From contig NZ_JFCB01000004.1 of NCBI RefSeq assembly GCF_000725125.1, positions 203,577 through 267,576 of the forward strand: DNA of 64,000 nucleotides, given 5' to 3'. Positions 44,827 through 53,791 of the stretch are shown here, piece after piece. Made by a program: the position numbers and the translations under genes. The notes below the pieces were generated by a model. That model was not told the origin of the DNA. It made no database searches and saw nothing but the letters and a program-made list of their open reading frames with translations. The DNA comes from Streptomyces toyocaensis. Lineage in GTDB: Bacteria > Actinomycetota > Actinomycetes > Streptomycetales > Streptomycetaceae. Each line of letters begins with the position of its first letter. The stretch's first letter is position 1.

Positions 44827-46587
44827 ATGACCAGTGAGCCGCGCACCGCCCCGTTCCGCATGCCCGGACATCTCTTCACGGAGCTGGCCGCGGGCGGCCA
44901 CTCCCCGCCTGCCGTCGCCTTTCTCGAGCAGGGCGAGCGGGCGCGCCGGCTGCTGCTGCTGCGCACCCTGCTGCTGCGCATCCGGGACCTGCCCACTCCG
45001 CTGACCCCGGTGCCGGAGGCCTGGCAGGTGTTCAAGGAGGCGGCCCGGCGCGCGCCGGAGCCGGCCGAGCGGCTGCTGCTCGCCCCGGCCACCGGTGCCT
45101 GGATCGCACACATGCTGCGCCGCGTGCACGGCACCGCGACCGGTCCACGGCTCTGGGCGGAGGCGGGCAGGCTGAACGCTCTCGCGGTCGTCGCCTCGCT
45201 GCACGCCGGTACGGAAGCCTCCCTGCGCGTTCCGCTGGACGACGGCGCGCTGTCCCTGCCGGGCCTGGGACTGGCCCGACTCCCGAACGGGACGCCCGGC
45301 CTGACTGCGGGCACGGCGAGCACCCGCGCCGGGGAACTGACCCTGCGCGGTCCGGCCCCCGACGGCGCGCCCTCGACCCTGACCTGCCGCCCCGCTCCCG
45401 CGCCGGTGGGCGAGGCGCCGCCCGCCGATCCGGGCTGGCTCCCGCTGCGCACCCTCACGCACCCCACGCCCGCCGGCCCCGTCGCCATCCCTCTGGAGGA
45501 CCTGGACCCCTATCGCGACCTCGACGACCCCTTACCCCCCGCCCGGCTCGACGACGACGAGGCGCGGGCCTGGCAGCGGATGTTCGACGAGGCCGCCCGG
45601 ATCCTCGCGACCACGGAAGGACCGGGACCCGGACGGCTCGACCCCGCGGTGATCCGGTCCGTCGTCCCCTGGGCGCGGACCGCCCTGCTGCCCCCGCCGC
45701 CGCCCGAGGTCCGCGTGTCGGCGTCCAGCGGTGACGCGTACGGCGCCATGGTCATCGCCCGCCCCGCCTCGGCGCTCGCACTCGCCGAGACGCTGGTCCA
45801 CGAGTTCCAGCACAGCAAGCTCGCCGCCCTGATCCACCTCTTCCCGCTCCTGTCCGACGACCGCGCCGAGCGCTACTACGCGCCGTGGCGCCCGGATCCG
45901 CGCCACCTCACCGGCCTGCTGCACGGCGCCTACGCCTTCACCGGCGTCGCGGGCTTCTGGCGGGACCGGCTGTCCGATCCGCAGCACGGCGAGACGGCCG
46001 CCTACCACTTCGCGCTGCGCCGGACGCAGAGCCGCCTCGTCGTGCGCACCCTCCTGACCAGCGGCCGGCTCACCGTGGCCGGCCACGCCCTGGTCACCGG
46101 CCTCGCCCGCACCCTGGACACCTGGCTGCGCGAACCCGTCGCCCCGCCCGCCCGGGCCCGGGCCCGCACCGCCGCCGTCCTGCACCGCACGGAGTGGCGC
46201 CTGCGCAACCTCGCCCCACCGCACCCTCCCGGACACACCGCCGTCCCCGGCCCGGAAGGGCACTCCGTGCCACCCGGAGACCCCGCCGGCGCGTCCGCAG
46301 AGCCGGACGGCCTGCGTTTCCGGTCCGACCGCGCCTCCTGGCCGGATGTCCGCACCCATGCCTTCGCCGTGCCGCCCGCCGAGCCGCGCACGCCGGACGA
46401 GTTCCTCGCCGCGGGGGACCCGGGAGCCGCCGTCAAGGGGTACGCCGAGGAGCTGGAACGAAAGCCCCGGGATCCGCATCTGCTCGCCGGATGGATCGTC
46501 GCCCGGGCGGTGCTGGAACCGGGCCCGGGCGCCCGGCGGATGCTGGCCCGGCCGGAGTTGCTGACGCCGGGACCGAGCGGCGAGTGA
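44827..46587 (+). CDS. HExxH-type (alpha-ketoglutarate) peptide beta-hydroxylase family protein
   Basis: A 586-residue protein with metal-binding HEFQH at residues 325-329 (in ETLVHEFQHSKLAALIHLF), followed by 'YAPWRPDPRHLTGLLHGAYAF'. That is the pattern of the HExxH-motif family linked to RiPP clusters and now regarded as alpha-ketoglutarate-dependent peptide beta-hydroxylases. The N-terminal half is helical (LLLLRTLLLRIRDLPTPL). ATG 44827 lies 11 bases after GGAGG. The small FxsA-like peptide just upstream is the probable substrate. A TTA codon at 45532 matches those in the VMAP and FxsT-like genes. In FxsB proteins a related but inactivated domain is fused to a radical SAM domain; here the motif is intact and separate. 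Confidence 0.75.
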   Translation: MTSEPRTAPFRMPGHLFTELAAGGHSPPAVAFLEQGERARRLLLLRTLLLRIRDLPTPLTPVPEAWQVFKEAARRAPEPAERLLLAPATGAWIAHMLRRVHGTATGPRLWAEAGRLNALAVVASLHAGTEASLRVPLDDGALSLPGLGLARLPNGTPGLTAGTASTRAGELTLRGPAPDGAPSTLTCRPAPAPVGEAPPADPGWLPLRTLTHPTPAGPVAIPLEDLDPYRDLDDPLPPARLDDDEARAWQRMFDEAARILATTEGPGPGRLDPAVIRSVVPWARTALLPPPPPEVRVSASSGDAYGAMVIARPASALALAETLVHEFQHSKLAALIHLFPLLSDDRAERYYAPWRPDPRHLTGLLHGAYAFTGVAGFWRDRLSDPQHGETAAYHFALRRTQSRLVVRTLLTSGRLTVAGHALVTGLARTLDTWLREPVAPPARARARTAAVLHRTEWRLRNLAPPHPPGHTAVPGPEGHSVPPGDPAGASAEPDGLRFRSDRASWPDVRTHAFAVPPAEPRTPDEFLAAGDPGAAVKGYAEELERKPRDPHLLAGWIVARAVLEPGPGARRMLARPELLTPGPSGE

Positions 46588-46654
46588 CCGGCGCGGGACA
46601 GCGGATCGGCCCGAGTGAGGGGTGAACGGGCGGCATGGTGGTCAGGATGGAGGC

Positions 46655-47878
46655 ATGACCTACCACGTCGACTCCGAGGCCGGTCGGCTGCGCCGCGTCA
46701 TCCTGCACCGGCCCGATCTCGAGCTCAAAAGGCTCACCCCCAGCAACAAGGACGCCCTGCTCTTCGACGACGTGCTCTGGGTGCGCCGGGCGCGCGCCGA
46801 GCACGACGGATTCGCCGACGTCCTGCGCGACCGCGGTGTCACCGTCCACCTCTTCGGTGACCTGCTCTCCGAGACGCTCGCGCTCCCGGCGGCCCGTGCG
46901 CTCGTCCTGGACCGCGTCTTCGACGAGAAGGAGTACGGCCCGCTGGCCACCGACCACCTGCGTGCCGCCTTCGAGACGCTCCCGGCGCCCGAACTGGCCG
47001 AGGCGCTGGTCGGCGGGATGACCAAGCGGGAGTTCCTGGACGCCCACCCGGAGCCGACCTCCGTGCGCTTCCACGCGATGGAGCTCGACGACTTCCTGCT
47101 CCGCCCGCTGCCCAACCACCTCTTCACCCGCGACACCTCCGCCTGGATCTACGACGGCGTCTCCATCAACGCGATGCGCTGGCCCGCCCGGCAGCGCGAG
47201 ACCGTGCACTTCGAGGCGATCTACCGGCACCATCCGCTGTTCCGCGAGGAGTCCTTCCACCTCTGGTCCGAGGGACAGGCCGACTACCCGTCCACCATCG
47301 AGGGCGGCGACGTGCTGGTCATCGGCAACGGCGCGGTGCTCATCGGGATGAGCGAGCGCACCACCCCGCAGGCCGTGGAGATGCTCGCGCACAAACTCTT
47401 CGCGGCCGGTTCGGCCCGTACGATCGTGGCCCTCGACATGCCGAAGAGACGCGCCCTGATGCACCTCGACACCGTGATGACCATGGTCGACGGCGACACC
47501 TTCACCCAGTACGCGGGGCTGGGCATGCTCCGCTCGTACACCATCGAGCCCGGCGCGGACGACAAGGAGCTGAAGGTCACCGACCATCCGCCGGAGCACA
47601 TGCACCGCGCGATCGCCGCCGCGCTCGGGCTCAGCGAGATCCGGGTGCTGACCGCGACCCAGGACGTCCACGCGGCCGAGCGCGAGCAGTGGGACGACGG
47701 CTGCAACGTGCTGGCCGTCGAACCGGGCGTCGTCGTCGCCTACGAACGGAACTCCACCACCAACACACATCTGCGCAAGCAGGGCATCGAGGTGATAGAG
47801 ATCCCCGGCAGCGAGCTCGGGCGGGGCAGGGGCGGGCCGCGCTGCATGAGCTGTCCCGTACAGCGAGACGCCGTATAG
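46655..47878 (+). CDS. arcA: Arginine deiminase
   Basis: A 407-residue cytoplasmic enzyme converting arginine to citrulline and ammonia. Family landmarks are [18 protein letters not shown] near the start, [14 protein letters not shown], the EGGDVLVIG strand, [10 protein letters not shown], and the catalytic Cys397 in GGPRCMSCP. Length matches other arginine deiminases. ATG 46655 is 3 bases after GGAGG. Ornithine carbamoyltransferase follows after 59 bases, giving the first two steps of the arginine deiminase route; a carbamate kinase gene is not in the window. Confidence 0.95.
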   Translation: MTYHVDSEAGRLRRVILHRPDLELKRLTPSNKDALLFDDVLWVRRARAEHDGFADVLRDRGVTVHLFGDLLSETLALPAARALVLDRVFDEKEYGPLATDHLRAAFETLPAPELAEALVGGMTKREFLDAHPEPTSVRFHAMELDDFLLRPLPNHLFTRDTSAWIYDGVSINAMRWPARQRETVHFEAIYRHHPLFREESFHLWSEGQADYPSTIEGGDVLVIGNGAVLIGMSERTTPQAVEMLAHKLFAAGSARTIVALDMPKRRALMHLDTVMTMVDGDTFTQYAGLGMLRSYTIEPGADDKELKVTDHPPEHMHRAIAAALGLSEIRVLTATQDVHAAEREQWDDGCNVLAVEPGVVVAYERNSTTNTHLRKQGIEVIEIPGSELGRGRGGPRCMSCPVQRDAV

Positions 47879-47937
47879 AAATACAAATCCTCGTATACAC
47901 TTCCAAGGATTCGTGTCCCTCGTCCCTGGAGCGTCCC
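47879..47937 (+). promoter_or_regulatory. AT-rich spacer with possible promoter or ARG-box-like sequence
   Basis: The spacer between arcA and argF is unusually AT-rich for this genome and contains the inverted-repeat-like GTATA...TATAC (from 47872 to about 47897) and a TATACACTT that could be a -10 box. Such AT-rich dyads resemble arginine-repressor sites, but the match is loose. Confidence 0.3.
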
Positions 47938-48945
47938 ATGGCGACTGTCCCGACCGCCCTCGCCGGCCGCCACTTCCTCAAGGAGGTGGACTTCACGGCG
48001 GAGGAGTTCCTCGGCCTGCTGGAGCTGGCCGCCGAGCTGAAGGCCGCCAAGCGGGCCGGGGCCGAGCACCGGTACCTGCGGGGCAGGAACATCGCGCTGA
48101 TCTTCGAGAAGACCTCGACGCGCACGCGCTGCGCGTTCGAGGTCGCGGCCGCGGACCAGGGTGCCTCGACGACCTACCTCGATCCGTCGGGCTCGCAGAT
48201 GGGCCACAAGGAGTCCGTGAGGGACACCGCCAGGGTGCTGGGCCGGATGTACGACGGCATCGAGTACCGCGGGGACAGCCAGGCCAAGGTGGAGGAGCTG
48301 GCGCGGTACGCCGGCGTTCCCGTCTACAACGGTCTCACCGACGACTGGCACCCCACCCAGATGCTCGCCGACGTCCTCACCATGACCGAGCACAGCCCCA
48401 AGGCGCTCACGCAGACCGCCTTCGCCTACCTCGGCGACGCCCGCTTCAACATGGGCAACTCCTACCTGGTCACCGGGGCCCTGCTGGGCATGGACGTGCG
48501 CATCGTCGCCCCGAAGACCTACTGGCCCGCCCAGGAGGTCGTCGACCGGGCCCGCGGGCTCGCCGCGTCCAGCGGGGCCCGCATCACGCTCACCGAGGAG
48601 ATCGCCGAGGGCGTCGCGGGCGCCGACTTCGTCGCCACGGACGTCTGGGTGTCCATGGGTGAGCCCAAGGAGGTCTGGGGCGAGCGGATCGCCGCCCTCG
48701 CGCCGTACGCGGTGACCATGGACGTCCTGCGCGCCACCGGCAACCCGGACGTCGGGTTCCTGCACTGCCTGCCCGCCTTCCACGACCTCGGCACCCAGGT
48801 GGGCCGCGAGGTGTACGAGGCGCACGGCCTGGAGTCGCTGGAGGTGACCGACGAGGTGTTCGAGTCGGCGCACTCGCTGGTCTTCGACGAGGCGGAGAAC
48901 CGCATGCACACGATCAAGGCGGTCCTGGTCGCGACCCTCGCCTGA
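47938..48945 (+). CDS. argF: Ornithine carbamoyltransferase
   Basis: A 335-residue transcarbamylase. The carbamoyl-phosphate loop is FEKTSTRTR near residue 56, the ornithine-site motif is [10 protein letters not shown] near residue 273, and [11 protein letters not shown] lies between. Next to arginine deiminase it is more likely the catabolic enzyme (citrulline plus phosphate to ornithine and carbamoyl phosphate), although sequence alone does not separate catabolic from anabolic forms. Its own AT-rich upstream spacer suggests it may also be transcribed alone. Confidence 0.94.
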   Translation: MATVPTALAGRHFLKEVDFTAEEFLGLLELAAELKAAKRAGAEHRYLRGRNIALIFEKTSTRTRCAFEVAAADQGASTTYLDPSGSQMGHKESVRDTARVLGRMYDGIEYRGDSQAKVEELARYAGVPVYNGLTDDWHPTQMLADVLTMTEHSPKALTQTAFAYLGDARFNMGNSYLVTGALLGMDVRIVAPKTYWPAQEVVDRARGLAASSGARITLTEEIAEGVAGADFVATDVWVSMGEPKEVWGERIAALAPYAVTMDVLRATGNPDVGFLHCLPAFHDLGTQVGREVYEAHGLESLEVTDEVFESAHSLVFDEAENRMHTIKAVLVATLA

Positions 48946-48948
48946 AGC

Positions 48949-48963
48949 GGGGCGGCCGGCCCC
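48949..48963. terminator. Short hairpin between convergent genes
   Basis: GGGGC, loop GGCCG, GCCCC directly between the stop codons of argF and the RsbW-like gene. Confidence 0.45.
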
Positions 48964-48964
48964 C

Positions 48965-49408
48965 TCAGAGCGGGCGCCGCTGGCCCGGCAGCCGGAACCA
49001 GACCGCCTTGCCGGACTCGGTGGGGCGGTGACCGCAGGACGAGCTCAGGGTGCGGATGAGCAGCAGTCCCCGCCCGTGCTCCTGCCAGGGGTCCGGCGCG
49101 CCGGACGCCGGGCGGGTGAGGTCGCCGGGCGGCGCCGGGTCGGCGTCGTGCACCTCGACCTGGAAGCCGGCCGGCAGCAGCCGCACCACCAGCTCGATCG
49201 GGGCGCTCCCCGGGGTGTGCTCCACGGCGTTGGCCACCAGTTCCGCCGTCAGCAGCTCCGCCGTGTCGCGGTCGGCGGAGTGCTTCCGCTCGGCCAGTGC
49301 CGTGCGGACCAGTGCGCGCGCCACGGGCACTGCCGCGGTGGTGTGCGGCAGCGCGACGCGCCAGGAGGTGGAAGCGGCGGGGGGTTCGTGCACAGCGGGT
49401 CCGTTCAT
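48965..49408 (-). CDS. RsbW-like anti-sigma ATP-binding protein
   Basis: A 147-residue GHKL-fold (HATPase_c_2) protein: N-box ELVANAVEHT near residue 62, then FQVEVHDADP and EHGRGLLLIRTL, the ATP-lid pattern of the RsbW/SpoIIAB-like regulators that are very numerous in Streptomyces. These bind a sigma factor or an anti-anti-sigma partner. No such partner is adjacent. ATG 49408 is the only sensible start; AGGAG lies 12 bases upstream. Function in this context is unknown. Confidence 0.85.
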   Translation of the reverse strand: MNGPAVHEPPAASTSWRVALPHTTAAVPVARALVRTALAERKHSADRDTAELLTAELVANAVEHTPGSAPIELVVRLLPAGFQVEVHDADPAPPGDLTRPASGAPDPWQEHGRGLLLIRTLSSSCGHRPTESGKAVWFRLPGQRRPL

Positions 49409-49718
49409 GGAGCGGGTGCTCCTGCATTCAACCGTCAATGGTACGGCGCACCCCGGTGCCGCCCTTGGCGGGGGCGGGCCCCGGAGCCTGTCCGGGCGCC
49501 GTCCGGGGCGTCCGGCCCCGGCACCGGGCGGCCTACCCACGCCGGCGCCGCGCCGCGCACGCCCGGTCCCGCCGTTACCGGCATGTCGACGACCTGTGAC
49601 GGATGTGACGGCCCCCGGACGGCGTATCGCGCACTCATGACGACAGTCACCAAGAAGTGATAACTTCATGGGGTAGAGCTCAGTGAGCAGCGCAGCGCCG
49701 CCCGAGGAGGCCGCCCGC
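49409..49718. other. Divergent promoter gap
   Basis: Between the RsbW-like gene and the enoyl-CoA hydratase. It has very GC-rich hairpins near 49460-49530 and an AT-rich stretch just before the hydratase start. No gene is supported. Confidence 0.5.
49654..49667. promoter_or_regulatory. Possible operator GAAGTGATAACTTC
   Basis: A 5-base inverted repeat around GATA that overlaps a -10-like TAACTT, about 50 bases before the hydratase start. It could be the site of the nearby PaaX-family repressor; I found no second copy in the cluster, so this is weak. Confidence 0.3.
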
Positions 49719-50546
49719 ATGAGTCCCTTCACCGGCTCCGCCACCCGCACCGCCCGCTGGGAGCATCTGCGCGTCGACCTGGCCGACGGCGTCGCCACCG
49801 TCACCCTCGCCCGCCCCGACAAGCTCAACGCGCTCACCTTCGGCGCCTACGCCGACCTGCGCGACCTGCTCGCCGAACTGTCCCGGGAGCGGGCCGTACG
49901 GGCCCTGGTGCTGGCCGGTGAGGGGCGCGGCTTCTGCTCCGGCGGCGACGTCGACGAGATCATCGGCGCGACCCTCTCGATGGACACCGCCCAGCTGCTC
50001 GACTTCAACCGGATGACCGGCCAGGTGGTGCGCGCCGTACGGGAGTGCCCGTTCCCGGTGATCGCCGCGGTGCACGGAGTGGCCGCGGGCGCCGGGGCCG
50101 TCCTCGCCCTGGCCGCCGACTTCCGGGTCGCCGACCCCAGCGCCCGCTTCGCCTTCCTCTTCACCCGGGTCGGCCTGTCGGGCGGCGACATGGGCGCCGC
50201 CTACCTGCTGCCGAGGGTCGTCGGCCTGGGGCACGCCACCCGGCTGCTGATGCTGGGCGATCCGGTGCGCGCACCGGAGGCCGAGCGGATCGGCCTGATC
50301 AGCGAGCTCACCGACGAGGGCCACGCCGACGAGGCCGCCCGGGCCCTGGCCCGCCGGCTCGCCGACGGTCCCGCCCTGGCCCACGCGCAGACCAAGGCCC
50401 TGCTGACGTCCGAACTGGACATGCCCCTGGCGGCGGCGGTGGAACTGGACGCGTCGACCCAGGCCCTCCTGATGAACGGCGAGGACTACGCCGAGTTCCA
50501 CGCCGCCTTCACGGAGAAGCGCGCCCCGAAGTGGCGGGGGAGGTAG
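49719..50546 (+). CDS. Enoyl-CoA hydratase/isomerase family protein
   Basis: A 275-residue crotonase-fold enzyme: TLARPDKLNALTFGAY, the oxyanion loop LAGEGRGFCSGGDVDEII, and VHGVAAGAGAVLALAADFRV. ATG 49719 was chosen because GAGGAGG is 8 bases upstream; GTG 49683 is an in-frame alternative. The monooxygenase/OYE fusion starts 4 bases after its stop, so the two form an operon. In a 2-aminobenzoyl-CoA or related aromatic acyl-CoA pathway it would hydrate or open the dearomatised ring. Confidence 0.9.
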   Translation: MSPFTGSATRTARWEHLRVDLADGVATVTLARPDKLNALTFGAYADLRDLLAELSRERAVRALVLAGEGRGFCSGGDVDEIIGATLSMDTAQLLDFNRMTGQVVRAVRECPFPVIAAVHGVAAGAGAVLALAADFRVADPSARFAFLFTRVGLSGGDMGAAYLLPRVVGLGHATRLLMLGDPVRAPEAERIGLISELTDEGHADEAARALARRLADGPALAHAQTKALLTSELDMPLAAAVELDASTQALLMNGEDYAEFHAAFTEKRAPKWRGR

Positions 50547-50549
50547 CGG

Positions 50550-52880
50550 ATGCCGTCAGCCGAGGGAACCGCTCCCGGCCCGCGGCCGCCCGACGGGCAC
50601 AGCCGCCCCCTCCGCGTCGCGATCATCGGTGGAGGCCCCGGCGGCCTCTACACCGCCGCGCTGCTCAAGCGCCTCGACCCCGGCCGGCGGATCACCCTCT
50701 GGGAGCGCAACGCCCCGGACGACACCTTCGGCTTCGGCGTCGTCCTCTCGGACGAGACCCTGGGCGGGATCGAACACGCCGACCCGCAGGTGTACGCGGC
50801 CCTCGAACGGGACTTCGTCCGCTGGGACGACATCGACATCGTGCACCGGGGCACCCGCCACACCTCCTCAGGACACCGCTTTGCCGCCCTCGGCCGCCGC
50901 CGCCTCCTGGAGATCCTGCACGAGCGCTGCCGCTCCCTCGGCGTCGAGCTCCGCTTCCGGGCCCAGGCCCCCGACCCGGCCCGGCTGGCCGAGACGTACG
51001 ACCTGGTGGTGGCCGCCGACGGAGTGCACAGCACCACGCGTGAGGCCTTCGCGGACGTGTTCCGGCCCCGGATCACCGCACACCGCTGCCGCTACATCTG
51101 GCTCGCCGCGGACTTCGCCTTCGACGCCTTCCGTTTCGAGATCGCCGAGACCGAGCACGGCGTGATGCAGCTGCACGGCTACCCCTACGCGGCCGGTGCC
51201 GCCTCCACCGTGATCGTCGAGATGCGCGAAGAGGTCTGGCGCGCCGCCGGATTCGGCGAGATGGACGAGACGGAGTCCGTCGAGCGCTGCGCCAAGATCT
51301 TCGCCGACGCACTCGGGGGACGCCCGCTGAGGTCCAACGACTCGGCGTGGACCACCTTCCGCACGGTCGTCAACGCACGCTGGTCGCACGGGAACGTCGT
51401 GCTCCTCGGCGACGCCGCCCACACCGCCCACTTCTCCATCGGCTCCGGCACCAAGCTCGCCGTGGAGGACGCGCTGGCGCTCGCCGCGTGCCTGCGCGAA
51501 CACCCCTCCCTCGACGGCGCGCTGACCGCGTACGAGGCGGAACGCCGTCCCGTCGTCGCGTCCACCCAGCGCGCGGCCCGGGCCAGCCTTGAGTGGTTCG
51601 AGAACCTCCCCCTGTACCTCGGTCAGCCGCCCCGCCAGTTCGCCTTCAACCTGCTCACCCGCAGCCGCCGCGTCACCCACGGCAACCTGCGGCTGCGCGA
51701 CGCCCGGTTCACCGAGGCGGTGGAGCGCGGGTTCGGCTGCCCGCCCGGTACGCCCCCGATGTTCACGCCGTTCCGCCTGCGCGGTCTGACCCTGCGCAAC
51801 CGGGTCGTCGTCTCGCCCATGGACATGTACTCGGCGGTCGACGGCCTTCCCGGCGACTTCCACCTCGTCCACCTGGGGGCCCGTGCGCTCGGCGGCGCGG
51901 GACTGGTGATGACGGAGATGGTGTGCGTCAGCCCGGAGGGCCGCATCACCCCGGGCTGTGCCGGTCTGTGGACCGGCCGGCAGACCGAGGCCTGGCGGCG
52001 GATCACCGGCTTCGTGCACGAGCGGGCGCCCGGCACCGCGATCGGCGTGCAGCTCGGCCACAGCGGGCGCAAGGGCTCGACCAAGCTGATGTGGGAGGGC
52101 ATGGACGAACCGCTCGACGACGGCAACTGGCCCCTCGTCGCCGCCTCGCCCCTGCCGTACAAGCCGGGCAGTCAGGTCCCCAGGGAGCTGTCCCGCGCCC
52201 AGCTCACCGACCTGAGGGAGCAGTTCACGGCCGCCACGGCGCGGGCCGCGAGGGCCGGTTTCGACCTGCTGGAACTGCACTGCGCCCACGGCTACCTGCT
52301 CTCCGGTTTCCTCTCCCCGCTCACCAACCGCCGCACGGACGCCTACGGCGGCTCACCTCAGAAGCGGCTCCGCTTCCCGCTGGAGGTCTTCGACGCGGTG
52401 CGCGCGGTCTGGCCCGGGGACCGGCCGATGACCGTCCGCATCTCCGCCACGGACTGGGCGGAGGGCGGCCTGACGGCCGAGGACGCGGTCGCCGTCGCCC
52501 GTGCCTTCGCCGCGCACGGCGCGGACGCGATCGACGTGTCGACCGGCCAGGTGGTCGCCGAGGAGAAACCGGAGTTCGGCCGCTCGTACCAGACCCCCTT
52601 CGCCGACCGGGTGCGCAACCAGGCCGGCGTCCCGGTGATCGCGGTCGGTGCGATCTCCTCGTGGGACGACGTCAACTCGCTCCTGCTCGCCGGCCGTACG
52701 GATCTGTGCGCCCTGGCCCGGCCCCATCTCTACGACCCGCACTGGACGTTGCACGCGGCTGCCGAACAGGGCTACGAGGGCCCGGGCGTCGTCTGGCCCG
52801 CGCCGTACCGCGCGGGCAGCCGTCCTCCGCAGACCGGACGCACCGACGCGCCCAGGCCCCGGCTCACGCTGGGGGAGTGA
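50550..52880 (+). CDS. Fused FAD monooxygenase / OYE-like reductase acting on an aromatic acyl-CoA
   Basis: A 776-residue two-domain flavoprotein. Residues about 22-400 form a p-hydroxybenzoate-hydroxylase-type monooxygenase (VAIIGGGPGGLYTAALL, then VLLGDAAHTAHFSIGSGTKL). From about 405 an old-yellow-enzyme barrel begins (FTPFRLRGLTLRNRVVVSPM, later GVQLGHSGRKG, LLELHCAHGYLLSGFLSPL and ALARPHLYDPHW). This fusion is known as salicylyl-CoA 5-hydroxylase/oxidoreductase and, in denitrifiers, as 2-aminobenzoyl-CoA monooxygenase/reductase, which hydroxylates and dearomatises the ring in one protein. With the adjacent ligase and RidA, an aminobenzoate substrate is favoured over salicylate, by inference. 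Confidence 0.88.
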   Translation: MPSAEGTAPGPRPPDGHSRPLRVAIIGGGPGGLYTAALLKRLDPGRRITLWERNAPDDTFGFGVVLSDETLGGIEHADPQVYAALERDFVRWDDIDIVHRGTRHTSSGHRFAALGRRRLLEILHERCRSLGVELRFRAQAPDPARLAETYDLVVAADGVHSTTREAFADVFRPRITAHRCRYIWLAADFAFDAFRFEIAETEHGVMQLHGYPYAAGAASTVIVEMREEVWRAAGFGEMDETESVERCAKIFADALGGRPLRSNDSAWTTFRTVVNARWSHGNVVLLGDAAHTAHFSIGSGTKLAVEDALALAACLREHPSLDGALTAYEAERRPVVASTQRAARASLEWFENLPLYLGQPPRQFAFNLLTRSRRVTHGNLRLRDARFTEAVERGFGCPPGTPPMFTPFRLRGLTLRNRVVVSPMDMYSAVDGLPGDFHLVHLGARALGGAGLVMTEMVCVSPEGRITPGCAGLWTGRQTEAWRRITGFVHERAPGTAIGVQLGHSGRKGSTKLMWEGMDEPLDDGNWPLVAASPLPYKPGSQVPRELSRAQLTDLREQFTAATARAARAGFDLLELHCAHGYLLSGFLSPLTNRRTDAYGGSPQKRLRFPLEVFDAVRAVWPGDRPMTVRISATDWAEGGLTAEDAVAVARAFAAHGADAIDVSTGQVVAEEKPEFGRSYQTPFADRVRNQAGVPVIAVGAISSWDDVNSLLLAGRTDLCALARPHLYDPHWTLHAAAEQGYEGPGVVWPAPYRAGSRPPQTGRTDAPRPRLTLGE

Positions 52881-52917
52881 CACCGCCCGGGCCGGCGACG
52901 CGTGTGACGCGGAACGG

Positions 52918-53748
52918 CTACGGGGCCGGCTCGGGCCGCTCGCACTCCAGTGCCGCGTAGCCCGCCCCCGCGTCGCGGAGCCGCTCGTGCAACGCCTGGA
53001 AGACGGCCGCCGAGCGCGTGCCGGGCCAGTCACCGGGGAGCAGGGCGGCGGGCAGGCCCGGGTCCGTGTAGGGGAGGTGGCGCCAGGAGTCCAGGGCGAG
53101 CAGGTAGTCGCGGTAGGCCTCCTCGGGCGGGGTGTCGCCGCGCTGTTCCCATGCGCGCAGCACGCGCGCGTGCCGCTCCAGGAACGCCTCGTGCCGCTCC
53201 GCGATGCCGGCCAGGTCCCACCAGCGGGCGACCGCCTCCGCGGTGGGCGCGAAGCCGAGGTGCTCCCCGCGGAAGAGGTCGACGTACCCGTCGAGGCGCA
53301 GGCGCTCCAGGGTGTGCCGGGTCTCGTCGTACAGCCGGGCGGGGGCGATCCACACACCCGGCGCCGCCGTGCCGAAGCCCAGGCCGGACAGCCGGGAGCG
53401 CAGCACGTGCCGCTTCTGCCGCTCGGACTCGGGCACCGAGAACACCGCGAGCACCCAGCCCTCGTCCCGGGGCGGAGCGGTGGCGTAGATGCGGCGGTCG
53501 CCGTCGTCCAGCAGCTGGCGTGCGTCCGGGGACAGTTCGTACCCGGCGGCGCCGCGTGCGGTGCGGGCCGGGACGAGCAGCCCGCGCCGTTTGAGCCGGG
53601 ACACCGAGGAACGCACGGACGGGGCGTCCACGCCGACCGCGGCCAGCAGCCGGATCAGCTCGGCGACGGGCACCGGGCCCGGCGCGAAGCGGCCGTACGC
53701 GCCGTAGAGCGTGACGATGAGAGACCGTGGAGCATGCTGGTCGGACAC
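52918..53748 (-). CDS. PaaX-family transcriptional repressor
   Basis: A 276-residue PaaX-type regulator. The winged helix-turn-helix segment includes LIVTLYGAYGRF and 'DAPSVRSSVSRLKRRGLLVP'; the central and C-terminal parts contain WVLAVFSVPESERQKRHVLR. PaaX-class proteins typically respond to an aryl-CoA thioester, which suits the flanking aromatic-CoA genes. The start may be GTG 53748: on the minus strand TAAGAT lies exactly 7 bases before it, placing the transcription start at the GTG (leaderless). ATG 53757 is the alternative, but it lies inside that hexamer. Confidence 0.88.
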   Translation of the reverse strand: MSDQHAPRSLIVTLYGAYGRFAPGPVPVAELIRLLAAVGVDAPSVRSSVSRLKRRGLLVPARTARGAAGYELSPDARQLLDDGDRRIYATAPPRDEGWVLAVFSVPESERQKRHVLRSRLSGLGFGTAAPGVWIAPARLYDETRHTLERLRLDGYVDLFRGEHLGFAPTAEAVARWWDLAGIAERHEAFLERHARVLRAWEQRGDTPPEEAYRDYLLALDSWRHLPYTDPGLPAALLPGDWPGTRSAAVFQALHERLRDAGAGYAALECERPEPAP

Positions 53749-53791
53749 GTTGATCATCTTAGGTCGTGACGACGGACGCCGTTCCCCGGCA

